Assembly: GCF_005239225.2 (NCBI RefSeq)
Contig: NC_133287.1
Location: 10,769,493-10,833,492, forward strand
From: Populus alba
Lineage: Eukaryota; Streptophyta; Magnoliopsida; Malpighiales; Salicaceae
Direction: 5' to 3'
DNA: 64,000 bases
Shown here: positions 51,225 to 62,679 of the stretch, piece after piece
Numbering within the stretch: the first letter of the stretch is position 1
Layout of the letters: every line of letters begins with the position of its first letter
The notes under the pieces: model-generated
Database searches by the model: none
Told to the model about the DNA's origin: nothing
Seen by the model: the letters and a program-made list of their open reading frames with translations, nothing else
Made by a program: the position numbers and the translations under genes

Positions 51225-51770
51225 AGAGAGAGAAGCTAGCACCCAAGCCTTTTTTGCGTTGAAAAAAATTGCTATGGGCAGTTGATCTATGTCATGAGAA
51301 AACCCTCAGGCTGAGGGCAGCAGATTGTCCATGACCATGACTACGTAAAACCTAGTCATGAGTCAATAAAATTACAGACGACCAAGATGGATAAAAGAAT
51401 GTACAAACTATAAACCACAGTGTTTTACCTTTCCATGCATGTCGTTTTATTGGCTCCAGTTTTCTAAATACTGTCAGCTGTCAAATAAGCCACAACGTGT
51501 TGGTCTACCATTGGCTTTCATAAACAGTTCAGGTTCCCCCAGGCGATAATAGCTGTCTCTGGAAGCCGTAGCATCTGAGCAGTGATCTGCCCTGAGGGAC
51601 GCGTGTCGAGATTAGAGCTAGGGAGTACGAATATGCTTGGTGATGGACGTTTGTCGAAGGCGTGCTCAGAAAAGTTACTGTGCAATAATTGGGCGGGCTG
51701 CGTCTATTTCAAGCCTTTAGGTTTTTTGCCCTTGATTCTCTGGCTATGGTTTTGATTGATTTGACTTGGA
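51225..51770. other. GC-richer, repeat-free island of unknown role
   Basis: The composition differs from the surroundings and I see no transposon motif. It contains a CCCTCAG/CTGAGGG hairpin (51,303-51,317), CATGACTACGTAAAACCTAGTCATG near 51,337-51,361, a CCATTGG (CCAAT-type) box near 51,509, and GGGACGCGTGTCG near 51,596. It looks like conserved non-coding or promoter sequence, but no gene follows on either strand within the flanking kilobase. Confidence 0.4.
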
Positions 51771-52137
51771 TCTGCCCAAAAAAAGAAAACTCGAAAAAGT
51801 TTTTTATTTAAAATGTACAATAATATTATGATGGTGGAATTACCTTTCTAGCTTTTCTTATAGTATAAATTTGGTGTATATTTTTTTGGATTTGAGAAAA
51901 ATTCAATTAGCATGTGACTAGCTTATTTGTCAGGTGTTCATTGCGAATTGGATAACAATAGTAATTCAAAACTTATATGTATATTTGATAAAATTTATCA
52001 ATGATTATATGCTCCAATAAATATAAGGAAAAATAACTACTATAGGTTGATCAAAATTTCATTTGTCTATCAATTTTAAAAAAACTAAATTTTATTTCCT
52101 AAACTTTATTCAAGGACTAAAATTTAACATCCTCACA

Positions 52138-52140
<3 letters not shown>

Positions 52141-52176
<36 letters not shown>
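52141..52176. repeat. TA microsatellite
   Basis: About 18 uninterrupted AT dinucleotides. Confidence 0.95.
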
Positions 52177-52179
<3 letters not shown>

Positions 52180-53069
52180 ATATTATTTTCAAGTTTTCCA
52201 TCAATTTTTATTTAAAAATGAAAATTTCTTTATATTAAATTCCTTTAAGTAATGAAGACCTAGATTTTGAAAACAAAGAAAACCTGAACCCCAAACTTAA
52301 TGACAAAGAGATATACCCAAACTCACAACCCTTCATCCTCTAATCTCCTCCAAATAATCCTCTCTCACTTCCTCCTACAAGTGTTATAAAATATAGCTTG
52401 CATATTAGACAATTAAAAAGAATTTTATTCAACATAGAAAAGATAAAAGGTTTTGATGTACCTTATGGAATGACACTAAATCAATAGATTTTGATGTTGG
52501 AGGAAAGATTTGAAGGGAAAACCAAAATTTTGGCACTTGGCATTATGTAATATAAATAATTTTGTATTTTCAGAATTAATTAATTTAAGTTAAGTAATTA
52601 ATCTTCAAAATTAATTAATTATCCATGATACCTTCTGCTAAGTTGTTCAATTAATTTAAATGAAGAATTGTTTTTTGAATTCTACATACATATTGATCTG
52701 AAAGGAGATTATTTTCTTTATAAATATTAGTTTGATATTGGCAAAAATTAATTAAAAACAATCTTTTTTCGCTCTATGTTTTCTCTAAAAATTCTCTATT
52801 TACGTTTATCATAAACAAAACTAAAATTCTTAACAAATTTATTGAAGTTGTTGTCTATAAATTTAAAGCTTTATTATATCCTAAAGGTATATTGTTTTAA
52901 TCAAGAAATAAATATAGTATGGCAATTAATACCTTAAAGATAGTGATCTTCATGCCTTAAAGTCTATTTGCTATACTAACTAACATAATAAATTTAAGAT
53001 ATTAATCTGTAATGGAGTCTTAGACTATGATGAATCAAGAGTTTATAAAGCTGTATCATTTTGATTAAA

Positions 53070-54285
53070 CTTATTTTGTTCGTTAGAAAGATAAGATGAT
53101 GTTTTTGTTAACTACTTTAAAGATCTTCTACATCCTCGATATGAATTTGCTTGAAATTATACAGTTGAAGACAATGATTAGTTGAAGATAAATAATAAAA
53201 AAACAAGATGAAGATGAATTGCTATATAGAGGTCTTATACTCAATAATTTGTCAAATCATTTGAATGATCTTTTTATATTCATAAAGTCTTCAAAGGAAA
53301 TCTAGAAGTCACCAAAATACAAATACAACATAAAAAAATAGGTGTGGACAAATTTCTTGTTATGAAATATTTTGAGTTTTCAATGATTGATAATGTTTCT
53401 TCTATGGATCAAGTCCATGAGTTACAAGTCCTAATTTCTAAACTTATGGACTTGAAAGTGGAAGTTTTTGAACCAATACAAGTAGGAGGAATAATTGAAA
53501 AACTTCCTCCTAGTTGGAATGGTTACAGGAAAAAGAAGTTACTGCATACCATAAAATAATTTTTCTCTTGAATAGATTAAAAAACACTTGCAGATTGAAG
53601 AGTAAACTAGAATTCATATGAAAAAATTCACCACTAAATCTAAAAAAAAAAAAAAGTGAATTATGTTGAAGGAAATCAGAATGTTCAAAATAAAAATGAT
53701 GGAAAAAAAAAATCTTTTGAGGCAGCAAACAACTTCAAGAATCCACATCACAAGCAATTCAAAGAAAAGAAAGACTGGTTACAATTATTGTAATAAAAGG
53801 CACTACAATGCATGAGTTCAGGTTTCAAAAGAAACAGAAGTAAGAAGATTCTAGCAATGTCAAAAATTCCAATAATGCTAATATGATTGAACAAGAAATT
53901 GAGTTGGTTGCAATGATTTCAAAGTTATATAATGAAATGATTAATGAGCTTCATATAGCTCGAAGTACCATGTCTAATTATTGGTGGTATGATTTTGGTG
54001 CAACTATCCATATATGTACCAATAAAAATTATTTCAAAGATTATAAAGTTGCAAAAAATGGATAAGAAGTTCTAATGAGAAATTATAATGCTGCAAAAGT
54101 AATGGAAAAAGGAAGTGTTGAACTAAATCTCACTTCTGGAAACATATTGTTATTGGTTAATCACTTACATATACCATATATAAGAAAAATCTTGTATCTG
54201 TAAATTTGCTTTGTAAAAAGGGTTTAATCTTTCCCGCATTAAAACAAAAGCTATTTTGTTTGTAATTTCACTGTCTGGTTAATAT
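53070..54285 (+). pseudogene. Ty1/copia gag-protease remnant
   Basis: In-order fragments of a copia polyprotein. A UBN2-type gag comes first: DEDELLYRGLILNNLSNHLN, then KFLVMKYFEFSMIDNVSSMD, QVHELQVLISKLMDLKVEVF and GGIIEKLPPSWNGYRKK (53,344-53,540). A decayed zinc knuckle (YCNKRHYNA, 53,780-53,805) follows. Last is the retropepsin start WWYDFGATIHICTNKNYFKD (about 53,977-54,036), where the catalytic D-S/T-G has become D-F-G. After a stop it continues VLM-NYNAAKV-EKGSVELNLTSGN. Integrase and reverse transcriptase are absent. Several stops and the mutated catalytic triad show it is dead. No LTRs were identified. Confidence 0.8.
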
Positions 54286-54537
54286 AATGATTTACAATAA
54301 TTAAGTGATGATTTTATAATTTACTTTAAAATTATTAAGCTTGGAATGAGGGGTATAATAATTTTTTTTCCCTAATAGCCAAATATCATTTACTAATTGG
54401 ACGGGGCAAAAAGGTCTTTATACATGTCTTCAACATAGAAAAATTACTTAATTACTTTTAAAAGTAAAATTTTCTAAACCTGTTTTTAGGAGCTTTATCA
54501 TCCTTTTTTTTTTTTTGAACATGTAAATGACAAGTTG

Positions 54538-54541
<4 letters not shown>

Positions 54542-54579
<38 letters not shown>
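54542..54579. repeat. TA microsatellite
   Basis: About 19 uninterrupted TA dinucleotides. Confidence 0.95.
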
Positions 54580-54580
<1 letters not shown>

Positions 54581-54879
54581 TTTGGTCTAGGGCCTTTATG
54601 CATTTTCATATTGGGTTTTTTTGTGTAATAATTAGTTTTTTAGAGGGGCTATATGGTAATTGACTTAATATAGATATAATTAAAAAACAACTTATTGGTG
54701 CGCATAAAGGTAAATGTGTCAGTACTGTGTGAATTGTCCTAGCATCTTTTGGGTAACACAAGAGGTGCCTTTCAATGGTCATGCTCCCCCTCTATCCAGG
54801 TGGGGTGCGTGTTCCAAATAGATGTCTAGTTTGACCTTTTTTTTTTTTTTCTTGTCTCTTGATTTTAGTAGTGCTAACT

Positions 54880-55560
54880 CTGCAAAAATTAAAAGCAACT
54901 CTTTAGTTTGTTATTTCTTCACATTTGGCCCTTGATCTTTTGATTTATATTTGCTTTATTTGATATGATTTATGAAGTTTGATTTATTTTTTCAATTTCA
55001 CCCCCCTTTAACTTTTTAATCTTTTTTCATTTCCTTCCATTTTTTTAATTGATATTTGTTTTATTTGAGATGATTTTCACATGTTATTTATTTTTTATTT
55101 CAACCTTTTTAAGTTTTTTTCCCTACCAATTTGATCCTCATCATCTTAATTGATATTTTTTTTTGCCTTTAATTTTTTTTTAAATTGATATTTTTTTATG
55201 ATTTTATGCTTTAACATTTTATTTGTTGAAAATTGAGTTTTTTGATTGAGTCCGGATCTAAAATTTCACGGGTTGCGAGTTTGAAGAGATTAACCTAGGT
55301 TTATGAAATTCGCCTAGATTTTTTTTTTCTCATTTTTTTTAAGCTCATGTTTTTTTTTCAGTTTCATCCCTTAATATTTATTTAATTGATTATTGGACTA
55401 ATTTTTATTTTTTAAAATTTGTTTTCTATAAGATTTTTTACTAATTTTTATAATGACTTAGGTTGTCTGAAGTCTTTTAATTTGTCGATCTCTTTTGAAC
55501 TTAGATTTTTTGTTTTTAGAATTTTTTTTAAGTTAAGTTCAATTAATTGAATAAATATAA
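54880..55560 (+). repeat. T-rich dispersed repeat, same family as 32,780-33,620
   Basis: Contains GATTGAGTC-GGATCTAAAATTT, GATTAACCTAGGTTTATGAA and TTTCATCCCTTAATATTTA boxes in the same order as the array at 32.8-33.6 kb. Here it is essentially one composite unit preceded by degenerate TTGATATTTGTTTTATTTGA repeats. Confidence 0.5.
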
Positions 55561-55872
55561 GCATAAAATGCTCATCTCATGATATTTTGGTTAGGTTGCT
55601 TTTTGGGTCATTGCTCTAACAGTCTATGTAACCTTTTTTTATGTTGACATAGAACTTTTCGCAATGATGTTCATATTATCTCAATAAGCTCTTTCTTGTG
55701 GTTGTGTAGTGTCCACGATGGAACGATGGTAGGTCTCCATTAGACTTTTCTTTCTTCTCCTCCTAAGTATAATTAATTATTAATATTACTTTTCGTGTTA
55801 TTTACAACGTCTTTTTTCAAATTATATTATTAAATTAACCGGGCTTATTGAACCTAGTCAAGTCAATATTTT

Positions 55873-56145
55873 GCATCTCATATTTTTCTTACTTTTTTAA
55901 AAATACCGATGTCAACTTAATATTGTTTTTACATGTTAGGAGAAATTTTATTTAACATGTGATATAATGGAAGCCACCTATCTAGTTTCTCTCTAAAAAA
56001 AATTAGGATCTCAAATTTTAGATTCAAAAACTCTAAATTTTGGAAGCAATAAATTTATACAGAGAGATGTTTGTCATAATAAATTGAGTTAAAAGGCAGA
56101 ACGTCTTCTTATACTCTTAATACCAAATTCAAAAAGTACCAGGCA
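55873..56145 (+). repeat. Left copy of a direct repeat flanking truncated CACTA element C
   Basis: Begins TGCATCTCATATTTTTCTTA and includes ATTAGGATCTCAAATTTTAG, CAAAAACTCTAAATTTTGGA and TAAATTGAGTTAA. The same text in the same orientation recurs at 58,191-58,475 with modest divergence. Confidence 0.85.
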
Positions 56146-58174
56146 CAATGGAAGGATGACCTCTCAATATAAGTTTGTTTAGGTTTTAGTTTTTTTTTAT
56201 ATATATATATATATACTTATAACATAATTTATGAACAACTAATTAATATTTTATTAATTTTATTTAATTTCAGGTTCATAAACATTGAGGCTACTAGGAC
56301 AATAACATTGGCATTCAAATCGTCGATGGAGATTCCATTGTTTCAATGGAGTCAGGTTTTCAGACATCCTGAGTGGAGACCTAATATTGAATGCATGGTT
56401 TCATTGATTTTAGGTAGGTGTTAACTTTTAATTTCCAGCTTATTTTTAATAAATATATTTTTTTTAATTTTATATCTTGTACTATTTTTATTTTAAATGA
56501 ATTATTTATATACACAGAATAAATTTAAGTGGGATAGCGCGGATAACAATGTTGTCAGGAGGGTACGCGACAACTAGTTAACATAAAAAATAATATTTAT
56601 TTTTGATTTATAATTTTATGTTCTAAATTCTAATTCGTTACTATGGAAGTAGGTTGCGTGATTTTTGATATGACACCAAAAAAAAAACTGAAAAGATATG
56701 CGAGGGATAACAGTCTTGAATGATGGAATGAGTTGGCGGTTTGGCAGGAATTCAAACCGCCATTCATCTCGGGAGATATATGGGTGACATATATTGAGCA
56801 CGTGATGTCTGAGTGGTTCTCACGGTGCTTACAGTTCGGCACCAACAGCCAGAACTAGTAAATTCATTGTTCAGTGACCACGCATATTGACAACTCTGTC
56901 CCGTTCAGCGCACATGTGAAGTAGATGGTAAAATTAATTTAAATGAAATATATTGTTAATTAATTTGTTATTGCTTATAAATATATTTAACTTGCAACCT
57001 TTTTTTTTCCCCTTACAGGTTACGTCTCTTGAACATGAGCCGAGTCCAATGGAGTTGTTTGTAGAGACGCATATGCAGAGTCAAGACCGCCAAAAGAAGG
57101 TGCAGCAGTTAGTGGACAACCGTGCTCAGCACTTCGTGATATGTTCGTTCAATCATTTTATTTTGTAAGTTATTATTTTCTTGATTTGAATATGATGATT
57201 TAAAAAAAAAAATTAAGAGACTTGTAATAGCCGGTTAAGGGAGAGATATAAGAACAATCCTTCGACCATTTGGTGGATATAATAAAAATCAGGTCTACGG
57301 GCTCTCCACCACTACGGCCAAAAACTTGCAGTCGGCCCGTAGTGTCTCAACCGTTTGGAGCTCTCCATCAATATCGAGCACCCAGTGAAAGGAGTTCATG
57401 GCCTTGAAACAATAATATGAACGCCTCTCGATGCATTATGATCAGCTCTGTCAAATGGTCATGGAGATTAGATCACGGATGGGTAATTATACATGTGCAA
57501 CCCCTTTTTGGCTGTACGGTCCCGGGAACAACCAACCTCCTCCTCCTTCTCCTCTAGCTCCACCGCTATTTTAGTTTAATTTTGTTTTTTAAAACATTAA
57601 ATTTGTAATTAATATTTGGATGAATATTATTTAACATTATTTTTACATTTTTAATGTTTAATACAAATTTATTTGGCTATTAAGTTTTTTTATTGTTAAT
57701 AAATAATTTTTTAAAAAAATATTTTAAATAAATACTGACGGCTTTCAAGACGGAACCAGGCCCTCAGTATTTTATCGAGAGTTGCAAAAAAATTACAACC
57801 CATGCCATAATCACCGCCCCTCATGAAATATATTCGTCGGTATTTGACAGAGAGTTCTGACATATTTAACACCATGCCACAATCACTGACGGATATTCCA
57901 TCAGTAATTATCGTTGAAAATACAGACGGAATGATTTCGTTGGTAAAATTCTCGCGGGATTTATTTTTGGCGCGCTTCGCCGTCTGTAATACCGTCGATG
58001 CTTAGTTTTTTTAAATTCCCAACATAATTGGTGACGGAATGAGAAATTACCAACGATCAAAATTTCGACGGACAGATTCTGTTAGTAAGGCCATCGGTAA
58101 AAATATTACCAACGATTTGCGTATCTCACACCGACAGAATGAATCCGTCGGTAAAACTATTTAATGATGTAGTG
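56146..58174 (+). mobile_element. CACTA element C, 5'-truncated
   Basis: Contains the best-preserved second-gene remnant of the window (56,290-57,574), then subterminal motifs (CTGACGG, ACGGATATTCCATCAGTAA, CACCGACAGAATGAATCC, CGTCGGTAAAACT) and a clear CACTA-type 3' terminus GATGTAGTG ending at 58,174. There is no TNP2 gene and no left terminus; the left junction falls exactly at the end of the left direct repeat. Confidence 0.7.
56290..57574 (+). pseudogene. Transposase_24-type gene remnant of element C
   Basis: After an intron-like AT stretch ending TTTCAG, one frame shows fragments to about 56,560. A second exon-like part (56,640-56,930) includes a region equivalent to HIDNSVPFSAHVK. At 57,019-57,140 is the well-kept block VTSLEHEPSPMELFVETHMQ, then SQDRQKKVQQLVDNRAQHFV, the hallmark of the plant Ptta/En/Spm (Transposase_24) family. 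Farther on, text matching the family's VYGLSTT region, an SQMGN-like stretch and a proline tail lead to PPLF and a stop at 57,574. Stops at 57,280 onward inactivate it. Confidence 0.75.
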
Positions 58175-58190
58175 ATCCCGATGAAATTAA

Positions 58191-58475
58191 TAATTGCATC
58201 TTATATTTTTCTTACTTTTTTAAAAATAATGATATCATTTTAATATGTCTTTCAAGTTAGGATAAATTTTACTTGACATGCGATATAATGCAAGCCACGT
58301 ATCTAATTTCTCTATAACAAAAATTAGGATCTCAAATTTTAGATTCAAAAACTCTAAATTTTGGAAGCATTAAATATGTAGAAAGAGATGTTTGTCGTAA
58401 TAAATTGAGTTAACAAAGGAGAACGTCTTCTTCTACTCTTTTAAAATATCAAATTCAAAAAGGCATGCAAATAAG
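58191..58475 (+). repeat. Right copy of the direct repeat flanking element C
   Basis: Begins TGCATCTTATATTTTTCTTA only 16 bp after the CACTA terminus and ends CAAATTCAAAAAGGCA. It aligns with 55,873-56,145 across its whole length. Confidence 0.85.
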
Positions 58476-58804
58476 TTCATATACTATAATCCATTTTTAA
58501 AATGTAAATTACCAATAAGTTATTTGTTGATTTTTAATACCAATAAGTTCACCTTTACATTTTATCTTTCGAAAAGACATTTTATCTTTCGAAAAGGTTC
58601 ATATTTAATCGTGATAACTATATTTTCCACTTCATATACTTAAAAAAATTATCAATTAATTGCCCTTTTTTTATTTTTTAGTTTTCTTATGAAACCTTTC
58701 AAGATATTTTTCATTGAGTTGCCTTAAAATTTTCTAAGAATTACATCAATTAACAAGAATAAAATTGTAGGATGATAAGTCTTTAATTGAGGATTTTGTA
58801 AGAA

Positions 58805-61253
58805 CACTATCAAAAAATCAATAAATACAAACAGAAATACCGAGGGAATATTTCCATCGGTAAATTTTCGAGGGATTTAACCGACGGAAATATTCCCTCG
58901 GTATATACCGAGGGAATTACCGTGGGAAAAAAAATTAAAACAAAGCAAAAAAAAATGATGACGTGTCATTTTTTACCCACTGAATAATTCCGTCGGTAAA
59001 TCCGTCGGGAAACTGTGAACACTTTTCATCATGTCAATTACAAAGGGAATTACCGAAGGAATTTTCCGTTGGTATTTTCCAGAGAGCTCTAGAACTGTTC
59101 ATTTTTCAATTGCACTGTTAATTGTTTTACTTTACGGACAAAATCACCGACGGATTGAAAATTCATCGGTGTGTTTTGGTGATTTTTTGAAAAAATTCAA
59201 TTGATTTAAAATTTTCATTTAAATATTACAGACAAAATCATCGATGGATTGAAAAATCATTGATAATTTTTGGCGGTTTCTGAAAACTTTTTACGAAATT
59301 GAAAATTTAAATTAAATATTACCGACGAAATAATTAAAAAATATTAATATTCAATTATCCATCGGTAAATCCGTTGGTAACGCACCCCAATAAAAAACCT
59401 GAATCCTCGTATTTCACAAGAGACAGACTTATTATTTCTTTTTCTTCTTCTACTACTTCTACTTCTACTTCTACTTCTTCTTCTTCTTCACTATGGCTCC
59501 GTTTGTTTGCAGGAAAGTGGTTTCCTTTTGAAAAGTGAATTCCTAAAAAGTGAATTCCGAAAAAGTATTTTTCGATGTTTGGCAGTATTATGAAAAATGA
59601 ACTGGAAAATACTTTTTAGTGTTTGGTTGTGTTATGGAAAATGAACTGGAAAATAATTTATTAATGAATTAATTTTTTTTCAAGTTTATCTAATATATAT
59701 AAAATATTTAATCACTTACAATAAAAAAAACGAAATTTAAAAAGTATTTATAATGATGAATTTTTTTTTATTATATCCTATATTCATACATAGCTTATTA
59801 AAATAATGAGGAACAAATCTTACAAATTAAAAAGTTGAATGAGAATGAAATAGAAAAAATATATATAGATAAAAAATTTCAATAAAAATATGATAAGGAA
59901 AAAGCAAATAGCAATTATAAAAATAAGTACCAAAGTTAATATAAAAATAAAATTTTAAGAGATGAAATTGAAAAATAAATATTCAAAACAAAATATATAT
60001 ACCAATCAAAAGTTTGAGGATTAAATTTAATATAATCAGCAAATAATGACATTTCTAAATTTTTCACAACTTCCGGAAAGTGTTTTCCCCCCAAATTTTT
60101 CAGGAAAACACTTTCCTGAAAACCAAGCCAAATTTTCCTTTTACTGGAAAGTGTTTTCCATTGACCAACTTTTCTACTGGCAAAAAAACACAAGAAAGTT
60201 TGGAAAGTGATTTCCCGGAAACCACTTTCCGGAAAACAAACACAGCTAAAGGGAAAACACTTTCCTGAAAACCAAGTCAAATTTTTCTTTGACTGAAATT
60301 GACTGGAAAGTGTTTTCCGTTGACTAGAAAGTGTTTTCCGTTAACCAACTTTTCTAATGACAAACAAACACAACAAAGTTTGGAAAATGGTTTCTTGGAA
60401 ACTACTTTTCGGGAAACAAACATGGCCATATGTAAAAAAATCAATATCTATTTCTTTCTCTTCTTTTCTCTCCTCATCTCCTTCTCTTTTCCTCCATGCT
60501 CGGGTATGTCTTCTTCTTCTTTCTTCTTTTATCCTCTTAGTTTTTTTTTAATTAATATGCTTTACGAATTTTTTTTCTCTTTAGCTTCACTTGCAAGTAT
60601 ATTAAGGTAAGATTTTTTTTTTCTTATTTTTTCATGATTTTTTTCACTATATTTGTTTTTTATTTAATTTTAATTGATTTTGTTCTTAATAATTGTATAA
60701 ATGTTGTTGTGAGAATTATTTTTTCATATGAGATTTTTTTGTTGATTTATTTATAGGATTTTTAACTTTTTAGCAATCGCAACTTCATTTTTTTCATATG
60801 AATTTTTTTAGTTGAATTAATTTTTTTGTTTTATTTATTTGTTGCAAATTTGTTTGAGTTGATTTTCTTATTATTTTTTCCAAGCATTTTGAGTATATAT
60901 TTTACAATGTTGATTTATGTTAATTTAATTATTTTATAATTTTATAAAATGAATTTTTTAAAAAAAATTTTAAATAATTACCGACGAATTTATCGACGAA
61001 AATTTCCGTCGATAAATCTGTTGGTAAATCCGTCGGTAATAAAAAATATTTTTACCGACGCGTCTGTTCCGCCAGTAAATCTGTCGGTAATATTATCACT
61101 GACGGATTTACCGACGGACAAAAAATTACCGACGAAAGATTCACCGACGAAAATTCTCTGTCGGTGATTTCGTCGGTAAATTAATTACCGATGGAATATG
61201 TGTCTTACGCCGACGAAAAAATTCCTTCGGTAAAACTGTTAAATCTTGTAGTG
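58805..61253 (+). mobile_element. Non-autonomous CACTA element D with GAA target duplication
   Basis: Left end CACTATCAAAAAATC at 58,805; right end CTTGTAGTG at 61,253 (opposite strand CACTACAAGATTT). Both are flanked by GAA (58,802-58,804 and 61,254-61,256), the 3-bp duplication expected for CACTA. Subterminal zones 58,840-59,370 and 60,960-61,230 are packed with ACCGACGGA/TCCGTCGGTAA words in both orientations, the presumed transposase binding sites. Length is 2,449 bp. It carries no transposase gene; the middle holds a nested element. It is the youngest-looking CACTA here, as most motifs are intact. Confidence 0.8.
59491..60429. mobile_element. Nested element with GGAAAGTGTTTTCC subterminal palindromes
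   Basis: Left end ATGGCTCCGTTTGTTTGC then GGAAAGTGGTTTCC; the right end on the opposite strand is ATGGCCATGTTTGTTTCC then a GAAAAGTAGTTTCC variant, giving imperfect inverted termini. About nine copies of the imperfect palindrome GGAAAGTGTTTTCC or its complement occur, clustered at 60,070-60,400. No coding capacity is visible. Superfamily is undetermined (hAT or Harbinger type) because no target duplication is clear. Confidence 0.6.
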
Positions 61254-61540
61254 GAAAAATTAAAAATGCATGAACTTATTTGAAAGAAAAACTTGAAAAC
61301 TTTTAATTTATTAGGAATTATTTTCTTAAAAATAAACTCATCTATACTAATTTATTGAGGATTTTGTTTTTATTTTACTTTTGGTTTCAAAATCTATTAT
61401 ATTCCTTTTCTTTTTGGAAAAATTAGATTTATTTAACTCTTAAAGAAAAAATTCAACAAGAATTGATTAAGTATTTACAAGATTGCCATTATTTTTTTGT
61501 AAAATGACTGCAAAGACCCCGAAATAAAAATACCCTCTCT
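61254..61540. other. AT-rich spacer, nothing seen
   Basis: Unstructured AT-rich DNA to the right of element D. Confidence 0.4.
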
Positions 61541-61990
61541 GAACACAACCACCTGATATCCTCGCTTTTGCTAGTAACAACCTCTCGAATAAACGACGCC
61601 AGTAGCAGCGCCACAACTCCATTGTAGCCAACAGCAGCCCCACACACTGGCTCTCTCCTTCAACCTCTCATATTCCACTCCCTTTACCGACTCACAGCCG
61701 CCGCCCCTCAAAACACATATAATCAAAAAAAAAAAAAAAAAACCAAACACACAAAAAAGTCTCTCCCAAATACCCAGTTTTCTTCTTCAAATCCAACAAC
61801 CCCTTTCTTCACAATAGCACCACACACGGCGAACAACTGCCTCTCCTCGTCGCCAGCCACCAACAGGAATGCTTACTGACATTCCTCAACCAACATGACA
61901 ACAATAACGACCCCGCCACAAGCAGCCACCAGCCATGGTTCTCTCCCACTTGAAGTCGATACAGTCCCTCTCTCTTACAGCCATTAGATC
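61541..61990. other. GC-rich, C- and CAG/CCA-rich segment, probable transposon leader debris
   Basis: The plus strand is rich in CAACAACC, CAGCAGCC and CCGCCGCCCC, very unlike its flanks. The reading frame on the minus strand (61,994-61,809) is Trp- and Cys-rich low-complexity translation, not a recognisable protein. Similar CA/CCA-rich stretches occur in LTR leaders of woody plants, which is my tentative reading. Confidence 0.35.
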
Positions 61991-62679
61991 TCAAGATATT
62001 TATACGAAGGTTTTAAGTTAAAATTTATATGAGGGTAAGATGGACATTGCAACTCAATCCGAAATTCTGCATTGACTTGGAGGCAATGTGTAATCTTTTA
62101 AACTATGAAGGAAAAATATAATCATCAGCAAGTGTTAAATGTAATTTTTTTTTAATTGTTTTGAATATCTTTTTGACCTAAATACTCATTATAAAATATT
62201 CAAATCCCTTTGATTCCATCTCTGCTACCGATTTTAACAACTTAAATGGATCCAAGGGGCGGAAATTTGAGGACCCAATTCATCACATTATAAAAACCAC
62301 AAGTCTAAGCACTCTCTCTTTTATCAATGGAAACTTATTTTGTTTTTAGCTACAGCCCTTCTAGCCTACAAATGATATTGTTGAGATGTTGACCGTGAGG
62401 TGAAGAAAGCGATTGGGAATTCCTACCTAGAGGATGATTATCAACAGTCCAATATTTTTTTTCTATCTACGAATAGAAATGAACTTTATGGAGGAGTTTG
62501 ATGCAACAAGAAAACATGGAAAAGAAGAGTGCCAAGCGAAAGGAATCACATTTTCCAAGCCTTAAAGAAGGGTATTTATTTGTTGAAGAACTTTAAACTT
62601 TTGTTGTTCTCATGGATAAACTTTTTGTCCTTAAGATTTTATTGTTCCTCATTTGTGTAAGTAGAATATTTGGATTATG

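Noticed and set aside
55873..58475. Flanking direct repeats as LTRs of a retrotransposon
   Set aside because: The enclosed DNA is CACTA second-gene sequence with a CACTA terminus, and the repeats lack TG...CA ends and any primer-binding site.
59936..60280. 114-codon minus-strand frame mirrored by plus-strand frames
   Set aside because: Produced by the repeated GGAAAGTGTTTTCC palindromes, which are open on both strands; not a gene.
61809..61994. 61-codon Trp/Cys-rich minus-strand frame
   Set aside because: Translation of CCA/CAG-rich low-complexity DNA, no family resemblance.
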